This document shows positions 10,227 through 21,300 of a DNA stretch of 64,000 bases, in pieces. Within the stretch, counting starts at the first letter, position 1; every line of letters begins with the position of its first letter. The notes under the pieces were generated by a model. That model was not told where the DNA came from, searched no databases, and was given only the letters and a program-made list of their open reading frames with translations. The translations under genes were made by a program, and so were the position numbers. Origin of the DNA: Semisulcospira habei (lineage: Eukaryota > Mollusca > Gastropoda > Semisulcospiridae); the NCBI GenBank assembly GCA_036245525.1, contig BTPG01000005.1, forward strand, positions 128,913,299 to 128,977,298, read 5' to 3'.

Positions 10227-10331
10227 TGGATCAACCATGATAGTCCAAAGGTGGTGATGTAATAGCTTGGTACTTGTTTGCTTGGCGCCTACAGGCACCA
10301 AGCTATTCTGGAGCCACCCTTGAACTATCAT
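10227..10331. repeat. Diverged copy of the hairpin foldback
   Basis: Contains TAATAGCTTGG and then CTTGGCGCCTACAGGCACC followed by AAGCTATTCTGGAGCCACC and CTTGAACTATCATG. The left arm is degenerate and the right arm is close to the other copies. Confidence 0.65.
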
Positions 10332-10822
10332 GAACAATTATGAACAAGTATGTTGCCTTCAAAAGACAACTCCTAACAAAGTTCAACCTCAGGGCTAAAT
10401 GGATTAACCGAAGAACATGCACTTGCACACACAACATACACTATATATGTATTATTCACCCAGATGATTACTGCAGCTATCTGCACCATATTTATGCATA
10501 ACATTCACTATTAAAGGTGCACACGTACCTGTATACCTCATGAACAACTTGTGCTCAGGAGACTCATGTCCGTGTGAGGCATTTAAAGCCACCCAGTCTG
10601 GGTTGAACAATTTTGCTCTGCAACAAAATTACATGAATCTAATCAGCATGAAGGTATCAAAACAAAAGAAAAGTATGGTATATATTAACATTAACAAAAC
10701 CAATATATACTAATGATATACAAAGACTATTTTTTTAAAAACAAAACATGAACGATTTAAAGTTTCCATGGCTGTGTATACATATCAAGCAGACACACAG
10801 TGACATGCACACAAAAAACCCA
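10332..10822. other. Non-coding DNA, nothing recognised
   Basis: AT-rich, with no supported gene or repeat. Confidence 0.4.
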
Positions 10823-11245
10823 GGGCGGTCTGTGGCGCAGTGGTAAAGGCGCCTGCCACCATTGCTAAAGTTGTGAGGTTCAATACCATTACCAGGTTCC
10901 GGCATCAGACTTTTCTCCTCTAGTAAGTGTCACCGTTAATGCGGGCGGTCTGTCGGGGGTTTTTTCTCCGGGTACTCCGGCTCTTCCTCCCCCTCCACTT
11001 TGGTACCAATTTCAGGCCACTTTATAAATTTTGAATACAAGCAATCAAAATTTCCGAAGCCTCAGTAGCTGAGCTGACCCTTTGCACCATGTGAATGTCC
11101 TGTGTTTGTCTTGTACTGTGTTTGTCTTCAGAGTGAATGTGTTTTGTGTCACGTGAGCATGCATGCTGGGTTCAATTCGCGGCGCTTTGAGCCGTTTCGC
11201 AGATTGGGTAAAGCGCCTATATAATAACCATTATTATTATTATTA
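10823..11245 (+). mobile_element. tRNA-derived SINE, copy 1
   Basis: RNA polymerase III promoter boxes are present: box A TGGCGCAGTGG at 10833-10843 and box B GGTTCAATACC at 10877-10887. A body follows (CTCCTCTAGTAAGTGTCACC, then CTCCGGGTACTCCGG) and then a 3' domain with GCGGCGCTTTGAG and AAAGCGCCTATATAATAA, ending in an (ATT)n tail. It would be copied by a partner LINE that recognises this tail. Confidence 0.88.
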
Positions 11246-11420
11246 AACCCTAATAGTTTTTGGATTAAGCATGACAGTTTAAAACGTGCCAAGCACTAGT
11301 TTTACGGATCCATTAGCCACAGTAGTCTTTCTATATCCTGCGATAGTCTCTGCCTCCCACTCCAGCAGCAACTGTAAACCTGTCCGTCCCTGTTGCTGAC
11401 ATCGCTCAGCAGTAGACAAA

Positions 11421-12310
11421 GCCTAGCCTCATGGCTCAAAATTTGCACAGAGCATGATCCTGAAAATGCTGCCCCAGTCGCAGGGCTCATAAGTATCTCT
11501 CTCTTGCTGCCTCGGGTTACCTTTACAGTCTATAAATGCCTGTTACCAAAAGCTCAGACAAATCGATGTCCACCATCTATGAAAAGGCATCATTAATCAG
11601 TGGAGAATGCCTGGCCTCTTGGCTCAAAATTTGCAAGAAGCACAGATTCTCATAATGCTCCTGCAGTTCTGGAGCTCATTAGAATCCCCTGTCTCTTGCT
11701 GACTTGAGATAAACTTTTACAGTCTATGAGCGCCTCTCAGATCTAAGATCAAGCAAACTGGTGCCCACCATTTACTAGAGGCATTGCTAATCAGTATAGA
11801 ACGCCTGGCTCTCTGTCTCTTGCTGACTTGAGATAAACTTTTAGTCTACGAGTGCCTGTTACCGTGGCGCAGTGGTTAAGGCGCCTGCCACCAATGCCAA
11901 AGGTGCGCGGTTCGATACCAGGTTCCGGCATTGGACTTTTCTCCTCTGGTAAGTGTCACCGTTAATTCGGGCGGACCGTCGGGGGTTCTTTCTCCGGGTA
12001 CTCCGGTTCTTCCACCCCCCACCCCCCCCACTTTGGTACCGGTCTCAGGCCACTTTACAAATTTCAAATACAAGCGATCAAAAAATTCTCTGTAACTTCA
12101 GTAGCTGACTGGCCCTTCGTTTGTCTTGTACTGTGTTTGTCTTAAATGGCGTAAATCCGTGTCTGTTTCGTGAGTGTGTGTGTTGGGTTTCAGGCGCGGC
12201 GCTTTGAGTCGATTTCCCCAAAATTGAGAAAAAGCGCCTATATAATAACGGTATTATTATTATTATTACCGAAGATCAAGCAAAGCGTTGCAGTGCCACA
12301 CACTGCCCAG
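11421..12310 (+). repeat. Imperfect tandem repeat, ~190-bp units, interrupted by a SINE
   Basis: Units start at about 11421, 11609 and 11803, each with GCCT(A/G)GCCTC-type starts, GGCTCAAAATTTGC, TCTCTTGCTG, a TTTACAGTCTA block and AGATCAAGCAAA-type sequence. The third unit is split by the SINE at 11865-12265 and resumes after it with ACCGAAGATCAAGCAAAGC. Confidence 0.7.
11865..12265 (+). mobile_element. tRNA-derived SINE, copy 2
   Basis: Box A TGGCGCAGTGG (11865-11875) and box B GGTTCGATACC (11909-11919) fit the Pol III consensus well. The 3' end has GCGGCGCTTTGAGTC, AAAAGCGCCTATATAATAA and an (ATT)n tail. A short direct repeat TTACCG (11859-11864 and 12266-12271) may be the target duplication. 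The tandem repeat around it shows the empty site. Confidence 0.9.
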
Positions 12311-13141
12311 TATCTTCTCTGGCACTAGTCGATGTCATCAAAGTTGACTGAATCCTTCTATAATGAAAGCCAATGACAGGATCTGATAGCTGCTTGTAGA
12401 AAACCCCAGCATTCAAACTTCTTTTGCTTTTCCTCCATCATTCCGTCAATGAAAATCAGTAAATTTAATACGGCTCAAGATCGAAAGTCAATGCAGAATA
12501 ATGCCGCATCCCATAATAGTACGAATGGCTAACATTTTGTAAGCGACACTACTTGAAAACTAATGTATTGCCCATTAAGTTATACTTGCATGGACCCCGG
12601 AGTCGATCTGATTCTGAAAGCAGTTGCAGCTAAGCAAGCCAACTCATCACTAAAATAGAACAACTGACAATGTTAGAGTAAGCATGATGGCGCAAGGACA
12701 ATGCATTTTGGACACAGGTGTGCTGAATTATACTATAGTGCGTCTGCCTACCCCTTCGTTACATTTCCAGCATGTGATTTTGAGTTTTAGTGCATAAAAG
12801 ATGCACATACTCACTAAAACAGGAGCCCAGGTTTACTGGTAATGGGAAAATGTTATGTGTTAACTGTTATCTAAGTATTTGTTTTAGCTGTTAATATTTA
12901 TGTGATGTGGGCCAAAGGTAAATTTCCTTTTCATGTGTAAATTTAATGGATAATAAAGTTTTTCAAATCAACCCAATTCAATGTAGTTTAAATAGATAGA
13001 TAACAATTCATGTTGTGCCTCAAAAGAAACTATAATCTGACCACTTACATCATTCCACAAATGTAGCTATGGTACGCTGTCAAGGGTGGGTAATCTAGTC
13101 CCCAATACAACAAGTCATTCTGAGTGCTGTTTTTATACCTG

Positions 13142-13173
<32 letters not shown>

Positions 13174-14400
13174 TTATTTTCAGCACACTACAAATGAAAT
13201 ATTGCAAACAATGCAGTAAATACTAAATAATAAATATCATAATTTTATTTTTTCAGGAAATGCTTGTTGCAAAAAGAAAAAAAAAAAAGAAAATGTGACC
13301 TTTTCAACTCTAACTCAGAACTTTGTTGTTCTGTGATAGAATGTTTACAGTTACAGTTCTTGTGTGCATGCAGCCACCAGTACTAATGGCTGCATATAAT
13401 GCATGCACAAAGAAGGGAAGGTGGTGGGGAGGGGGTGGGGGGAGGGGGAGGAGCAGAGGGGGTGGGGGGTAAAGGGGGTGGTGAAGGGGCGGGGTGTTGA
13501 AGAGGGGTGGGTATGTCAATATTTTCTTTGAATTACCACTGTTCCGCAGGAAGATTGACTGTGATCTCCATCCAATGCCTCTGTGCCTCAAAATCACCAA
13601 ACATGGGTGGTTTGTTGAAACCTAGTCCAAATCAGAAATGTAGTCATTATTGATGTAAAGACTACCACTGCTATCTATACTAACTAAACAGGCCCCAAAA
13701 GCATTCTATCTATGTAAATTACTTCACTTACTAAAACAGGAGCTCCCTCCCCCCCCCCCCCCCCCACCCTCTACCTGAGCTAACAGTGTTATACTTATAG
13801 TGCAAATAATAACAATGATAATATTGTCCCATATTTTATGCGATAAAATATATTACTTCGAAAAAAGCGTACGCATGCTGAGCCTGTGGGTTCAGTGCTG
13901 GAAGTGAAAGTTTCCCTAAAGAAAAACAAACTTGCCTGAATACCCATGTTTAGCGATGCACCATCGCACAGCTGCTGCTCCAAGAAGTACCAAGCATAGT
14001 TTAGCGTAAAACGACATATTGCTCTGCAGTGTTATGCTTTAGAGACTGGACCTATACTTTTATTTTGTTTCTAGTGATGGGCTCCACGTTTCGATTTCAA
14101 TATCGACTTCTCAATTGGCACTTTATCGCAAACTGCTTGAAACTGAAAAAAATGTGGCTCACCAAATCAATCAAATCTATGGTGCAGCGTTTTAGTTCAT
14201 ATTTTGGACATTTAAGGCTCGTTTGGTGAAATGAACGGTTTGTAATACGACAGCTAAACAATCTGTCAATTTCATGTAAATGAACTTGCTGGTAAGAAAG
14301 TTACAGTTTATTTATTGTTTATGTTAACCAAGTCAATATTCTCTAAATGGTTTCGTTTCGAGACAGTAACGTCATTTCCTGGAAAACATCGTCGTCGTGT
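12311..14400. other. Region upstream of VPS28, no other gene recognised
   Basis: It holds an (ATCA)n array (13142-13173), a polypurine block rich in GGGGTGG (about 13410-13510) and a C run near 13748-13765. No exon can be supported. The last few hundred bases presumably contain the VPS28 promoter; just before the start are AACGTCAT (CRE-like) and TTTCCTGG (ETS-like), which is weak evidence. Confidence 0.45.
13142..13173. repeat. (ATCA)n microsatellite
   Basis: Eight tetranucleotide units. Similar CAAT repeats form the tail of the second SINE family in this window, so it may be a remnant tail. Confidence 0.9.
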
Positions 14401-14426
14401 TTGGCTATCAGGTGTTCATGTCAACA

Positions 14427-15263
14427 ATGTTTTCGACAGTTCAGACAAGCTCAGGTACAAAAATATACGGTCGTTCTATTAAGGGAGGCATGAACAAAAC
14501 ACATCATACTGTAGCCTTTGTTTAATTGTAGAGGGCAGTATTTAATTCATTTCATTTAGCGCCTTTTCGGATTTCACAAGTTGCATTTGCAATGACTCAT
14601 TCAGTCATGACGGTGTATTGGTCGATCAACTTTCAATTTTGATAACAGCGTTGCGCTACCAATACTGGCATTAGATGGAAGAAAAGTTTTTTCTATCTCT
14701 CATATGTAGTTATTGCTACTACCTTGAATACTATTTCAGCGTGTCTGCATTACATACAGTTACTACAGTACTAGTGTTAGTTCTAGTTCTACCAGTACCA
14801 GGCTTTCTGTTAACCAAACATTCTCCGTATTCTCAACAAATGTTGACAGGGACGGAAAAAAAGGGAAGGCCTTCCATCACCAGGGGCCGATTGCATAGCG
14901 ATGTAGTCCATAGCTTCGAAAGTAAGCACCTACTTTGAGAGTTATTACATCACAAGTTTAGCGGCAGGCTGCTTGCTATGCACAGAGCAAAATTGGCTCT
15001 GTAGTAGTAACTTGTGAAGTAGAGGGCCAAGGACGTTTGATTTGGGGTCAATCCTGTGTTTGCGCATGCATGCGGTTACATTCCTAACTGCCAGACAGCC
15101 GCTGCGGCAGGGAAAGAACAGGGTCAAGATGCCACAGGCTAGGCCAGCTGTGGTCCACGCTACCGCATGAAAGTCAAATTGCTGTTTCGCTCACTGAAAT
15201 ACGAGACTGAGCAGACTGTTTCTGTCAAATTTGCAGAACACCAAAACGTTATTTTTTAAAAAT

Positions 15264-15344
<81 letters not shown>

Positions 15345-18300
15345 TTATTATTTATTTATTTATAAACCTAAAGCAAGTTTCAAACCTAAGAAAACTGAAT
15401 CACATGAACGTTGTTTGTGATACAAAAACAATAGCACCTTGAATTACCCATACAAAAGCTCTAAAACATATCTTTACACATGGTAACTTCCGACGTAAGC
15501 ACACGTACTCATGGGGTCCCTCTGTAGTAAATCACGCCCAAGTTACTTCCTCGTTAACCTCCGAAGTAAGCATACCTCCCGACCCATGCATAAGGAAACA
15601 AGGCATTTACTTCTTGAGTAGCCCATAACTTTGAAAGTAAGGACTTACTTCATCGTTATGCAAGCAGCCCCAGGATGGGAACAACCTTGAGGAAAGAAAA
15701 CCTTATATCAAGTATGTGACAGACTGTAGAGCGCCTGGGACAGATTTTTTTTTTTTTATCATGCTCTCCGCCCCGACACTTTTAAATTCGTATTAGTACT
15801 GTTATGTACTGTGCACAGTGTAAAATGTTATAGCAAAACCATGATAGACTAGTGGTTGGAAACCGATGCTCCTTGAAGACTTAAACTTTAAAGAGTAAAT
15901 TATGTTTCAATGGAGGACTATGACACCGGCTGGAAAATTATTCCAGAGGCAGATTGTGTCAGGGTAGGGAAAAGACTGACACACAGCTAGAACCTGGGGG
16001 ATGGGAGCTAGTACCTCATGAAATGGCCGCATGTTGTAGACTGTTGGTTACTCATTTACTGAGGTGGTCAGTGGGTATCTTGATCTGGTCCATTGGCTGC
16101 ATTGTAGAAGGTGATGACCTTTACATGGACTCTGTTTTCCCTGAGAGGTGGAATATTGAGTTTCTTCAGAATGGTTGTAATGCTGCTTTCTCTGCTGTAG
16201 TTGTCCATAGCAGACATGGCAGATCTATCTTAAATTCTATAGACCCTCTCTAATTTCTTGATGTTTCAGTCAGTGATAGGATCCCACACTTCATAGAGCT
16301 CTGTACCCCAGGATGGGGCGAACAAGTGACGTGTAGCATTGTAGTTCAGCCTTTCTGGGCAGGTGTTAATTTGAGACTGGAGGAAAGTCCTGACTAGATT
16401 GGCCATGACCACTACATCAACTCTTGGTCATGTACAACAAATTAAAATAGGATAGCTTGCATTTGTTGGAAATCCGCATGGCCTGACACTTTTCTGGGTT
16501 GAAGTTCATGAGCCAGTCCTTTTCCTAGTCTTGAAGCCTGTCACTCTGGAGCTTGTAGCAGTCTACCTGCGTGTTTATTTTCCTACATTTTAGTTCTCAG
16601 GGTCACCCTGGTTAGCCCCACAAAGTGGGTTTTCTCTTTTTTCCCTGGGTCTTATGTTTCTGTCTACCCTTGGTCCATTCACCTGTATTTTTCTTTTTTT
16701 AAATTCATACCCTCTGCGCTGCCTGTAGAGCTTGATATTGGATGTTGATGCTAAATCATGGTCTCCTGCACTTAAGAGATGATAAGTTATGTGTTTTTCT
16801 TATTTATCATTTCCCTGTACACATTTTGTAATTCAATTGTAATGATTTTTAAAAAACTATTTTTAAGCTCCTTCTGTAATATAGAAGGGACTTTTACGAT
16901 GGGTCGCCATAGAGCGCATTCAGTATCATGCACTTGATGTCATAGGCAGGCAGACCTCATACATTGTATTCTTTTTTTTTATTTTTTTACAAGCACTAGC
17001 AGTGCATGCACACCCTGAGAAAGTCTTGTTTGCTGTCGGGACTTTAAGCAATGTACAACAAGTGCCTGGTAAGGGCACTGTAATCTGCATATAATAGACG
17101 TTTCTCAGAGGATAAATTATATAATGTACTTGTGGCACTGATGGCGTGGAATGCGTTCTGTTTATTAATGTATTTATTTTGAAATTTCAGGACAGGCAAA
17201 CAATCCAGGTCTATATGAGGTAGGTTGAAAACTTTGATCTGTGGATAGGGCTACCAAGTACCATTATAATATTACTGGCTAGGTCAACCAAAAGTCATGC
17301 AAGTGAAAACACTTTTTAAAATTTTGATATGAGATCAGTTAGATCAATTACATACTTTTATGCATTATATATAATCTGGTTCCTAAGATTTGGTTTGAAC
17401 AAAGAGGGGAGATAGGGAGGGCTTTGACCATAAACTTTCTTATTGTGAAGCTGGTGGAATGATCGAGATACATTGCATAAAAATGGTGTTTGTTTCTTCA
17501 AAAACATTACCGATGACATGACTGAATGGAAGTGTCTACTACTTACTCATTCTAGCCTAAGAGCCAGTTGTGTTAAGACACAACCCGGGAGGCACTCGGG
17601 GAACCCCGAGGGGACCAAGAGTTGTCTCCCTATACCCACCACCCGGAAGCCGGGTACCCATAATCCCCCAGTCTAGTCTACTTAGGCGCACGATTCGGTC
17701 GTCTTGCGCTCGGCTCTAGCCTACGGACTTTGGTTTTTTACCGTTCTCGGGTTCGGACTTGCTGTTGGAATGAAGAGCGGGAGATAGGATCGTTTCGTCG
17801 GCCCTGCCTGTGCTGCTGAGTGGTTTTCTCGTCCCCGCTGCTTGGCGCCTGCGCTGCGGCCTCTGGTGAGCTGTCCGGTGATCTTCGCCGGTCGTGCCAG
17901 GCGGGTTTTTGGACGTCTCCCCCCGTTCCCCTTCGGCGGAGAGGTAAGGTAGCGGGATTGACCCTCGGCTGGTTCCCGGGCGGGGCACTGGTTGTGCAGG
18001 TACGAAGTTTTTCGTCTTCTTCTCACTGTAATTGCGCCCCCACTCACCTTCGGTGAATCGTAGAGAAGTTTCCTACGCTTTTGTACCTTGGGTGTGGAGA
18101 ATTCTTTTACTCCATGGCCTGATTAGCTGAGTGGCACAGCTTGAGTCACGCCTTGTCATCGCGTGGTTTGTTCGGGACCAGCGCCTGTTCTGTTTTCGCT
18201 CACGGGTGATGGATTTAAGCGCACACTCGCATACGCAGGCATACGCGGTAGACAAGTACTCACGTACCTTAGAGAGTGGATATACGTTCCGGCGGGCAGC

Positions 18301-21300
18301 TGGGGGGTTTACGCTCCTTGGCTGGGCGGGCCCCTCGTGGCATGTCCACATAAAGTGGTGATTTTCTGCCCCAGATGTTTTTTCTTGTCTTGATTGTCAT
18401 TGCGTATTGAGTTGTACAGCATGCGGCCGGTGTTGGTTTTTTTTTTTTTTTTTTTTTTTTTCCACACACGGTCACCCTTAGTAATAATGTTTGGGGGCCT
18501 GACTCCTTTTGTCACAGGGGTTGGTACATATGTTGTTGCTCACCTTAGCACTTGACGGCGGTGAATCTACCTCGTTACTGCACTGCTAGATTGCAGACGT
18601 GCAGTTTGGTACCTCGCTTCCGTCATGACGTATTCGTCTTTTGTGTACATATGTTGTTCCCTCGCCTTAGCGCTTGGCGGCAGTGGGCCTGCTTGCTTAC
18701 TGCACGGCTAGTTGTCGGCATGCAGTTTGCAGACCTGTTTACCCAAGAATACACTTTTGGAGAAACTGACAACTCACTGGCTTGGGAATAATTACACATG
18801 TGAGGTCCAAAGTACACAATTAGTCAGTTGAAAGTACACTGACTACACCCAGGGGGTAAACAGGTCTGAGTTTGGTACCTCGCTTCTGTCATGACATGTT
18901 TGACTTTTGCTACATATGTTGGTTGCTCACCTTAGTGCTTGAGGGCAGTGAGTCTACCTTCTTGCTGCACTGCTGGCGTGCAGGCTTGACAGTCTGTTAC
19001 CCCGCTTGGTGCTTGTGTGTTTTGTTGTTACGAAGGCTACCTTTCGTGGCTTAGTCCCACAGGACTCGCCCGCAGGCCTTTGGGTGTTATCTGTTGCAGG
19101 GATGCGCTACCCATTCACACAGATGACAGTGGCTAGTTCAGCCCCCAGGGGTCTTTCGCCACGGCACCGGATGCCCCGCCGACCATGCTTGCTTTGCAAG
19201 CGATCGGCACCGGTTTAGGCGCCTTCCAGACACTGCGGGTTTCCGCACGACAACGGACTGCCCTGGGAGAGAAGCCACACCGGATGTCGCGACTAGTGCG
19301 CGAGCATGGATCGTGGAGGCCGCTGCCAGGGGGAGCGCACGGGAACAGCCTCTGGCAAGGCCCGCTCGGAAAGACAATTACGCACACGTCCGACGTCTTA
19401 GGACGTTGCAGTACACTACCACCTTGAGAGGACAAGCAGCTTCTCGGCTGTAAGCCCCAGCCCGGCTGCTACTGGTAGGTGTGTTCTTCATGTCCAGGCA
19501 GCGCCCATTGGGACTAGGCCTGTCTTCCGACACGGGAGGTGCCTCCTACCACATTGGGATGATTGCGTCACCTGGCCTCAGCAGCGCGGATGGCAGCATT
19601 GAAGCGTCTGCAGGCGGGAGCGACCTATGCTGTTGGTGCTTGAAGGATCCCGTTCCGCCCCGATGAAGAGGGGCATGCCGATGTCCTTCACGCAAGGCAG
19701 ATGTTCCGGTGGCCGTCGGACAACCACTGGGTCGGGTCTCCTATGCGCAGGATGTGGATACGCCTTCCAACGTATCCTTGGCACCGGTCGCTTGAGACCA
19801 GGACGTCCCTGTGGGAATCCCCACACCGGATTCAGTGGACTAGTGCACGAAGTGGGCCTGGATCGATGAGGCCGCTTCCAGGAGGGAGCGCGCCCGGACT
19901 AAGACTTCCAAGAATCCATGTCCACTTTCTGCCCCACTTGTCTCCAAGAAGCCCGCGGGATCCCGCTGGGGGTCCCCCTTACCGGCAAGAAAGCCCGCCT
20001 CCCTCGGAGCCCGGCTCAGAGACATTCACGTGCACGTCCAGGGACTCTAGTAAGAATGCTCGTCTCCAAGGAAGCGGAGACTACTATCAACACAGTTCCG
20101 GGCCACCTCTCGTCCCGCTCGCTCTGCGCGGCGCCAGAGTAGGGACCACTATCGGACTGCTGAGGACATGCAAGCTATGCGGAGGCTTCCAGTGGCCGTC
20201 GGATAACCATACAGTCTGTCTCCTGTGCGCTGGGTGTGCTTCCGACCACTCTTGTAACGTCTGTGCTACCTGGCCGGAGCTGCGATGGTCTAATCTCTGG
20301 AACTTTAGAGGAGGGAGACTCCTACCCTCTCGGGTACTTGAAGATTGCCGAGACGCCTTCCGCTGTGCCCCCGGCACCGGACGTGCGAGACCAGCTGGAT
20401 CCGACACAGAAAACGCCACTGAGTAATCGAGGGATTAGTGCAGTGTGGGAGTTCGACCGTCAAGACCGCCTCCGTTAGAGAGCGCGCCCGGATACAGCTG
20501 GTGGAAAGAACCCGCCTCTCCCAAGAGCCTGGTTTGGTGGGACGCTCGTGGCGTCCCTCCTCCACCGTCGTTCCCCACTCGTCTCTGAAGAAGCCGCCGG
20601 GATCCCGCTGGGGGTCCCCTGGCCGGCAAGAAACCCGCCTCTCCCAAGAGCCTGGTTCACAGAGACATTCACGCACTCGTCCGGAACCTCCTGGTGGTGA
20701 AGAGCGTAGACACAGGGATTCTACTCGACGTTATCGCTCTCCCTCGCAAGATCATAAGAGGACCTTCCCGCTCGGGTGCTTGGAGTTGCCCAAGACGCCT
20801 TCCGCTGTGCCCCCGGCACCGGACGCGCGAAACCAACTTGATCCGACACAGAAGACGCCACTTGAGTATTCAACGGATTAGTGCACAGAAACCCGCCTCT
20901 CCCAAGAGCCTGGTTCGTTCCCCACTCATCTCTGGCCGCAGGGGTCCCCTTGCCGGCAAGCAACCCGCCTCTCCCAAGAGCCTGGTTCACAGAGACTTAC
21001 ACGCACTCATCCGGATCCTCCTGTTCGCGAGGATCGTAGGCGCTGGGATTCTACTCACCGTTATCGCTCTGCTTCGCAAGATCGTAGGAGGACCTTCTCC
21101 ACTCATCGTTCGACGGATCAGGACTCCCTCGACTGGTTTCGCCTTCTTCGCGTTCCTCATCTCGTTCGGACTCCCGTTCGTCCCGTTCCTCTTCCCATCG
21201 ACCGGCCACTTCCCCTTCCCTCGTCCTCTCCGTTCCGTTCCTCCTCGTCGCAGCCGTTCTCCTCGTCGGAACCACCCCACCCGGGTCTGCCCTGGGGGAC

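Larger units (their letters stand above)
14455..17190 (+). other. VPS28 intron 1
   Basis: Donor TCAG|GTACAA and acceptor AAATTTCAG. It contains an (AT)n tract, a decayed LINE fragment on the minus strand and a diverged SINE that ends about 130 bp before exon 2. Confidence 0.75.

Noticed and set aside
10831..10900. A genuine tRNA gene at the SINE head
   Set aside because: Box A and B are present, but the sequence cannot be folded into a full cloverleaf with an acceptor stem and is followed by the SINE body repeated elsewhere.
13142..13173. CRISPR-like or telomeric repeat
   Set aside because: Plain ATCA tetranucleotide run without spacers and not a telomere unit.
14675..14938. 87-codon frame starting [14 protein letters not shown] as a small host gene
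   Set aside because: It lies in VPS28 intron 1, has low-complexity valine/leucine content and no support from splice sites or homology that I can see.
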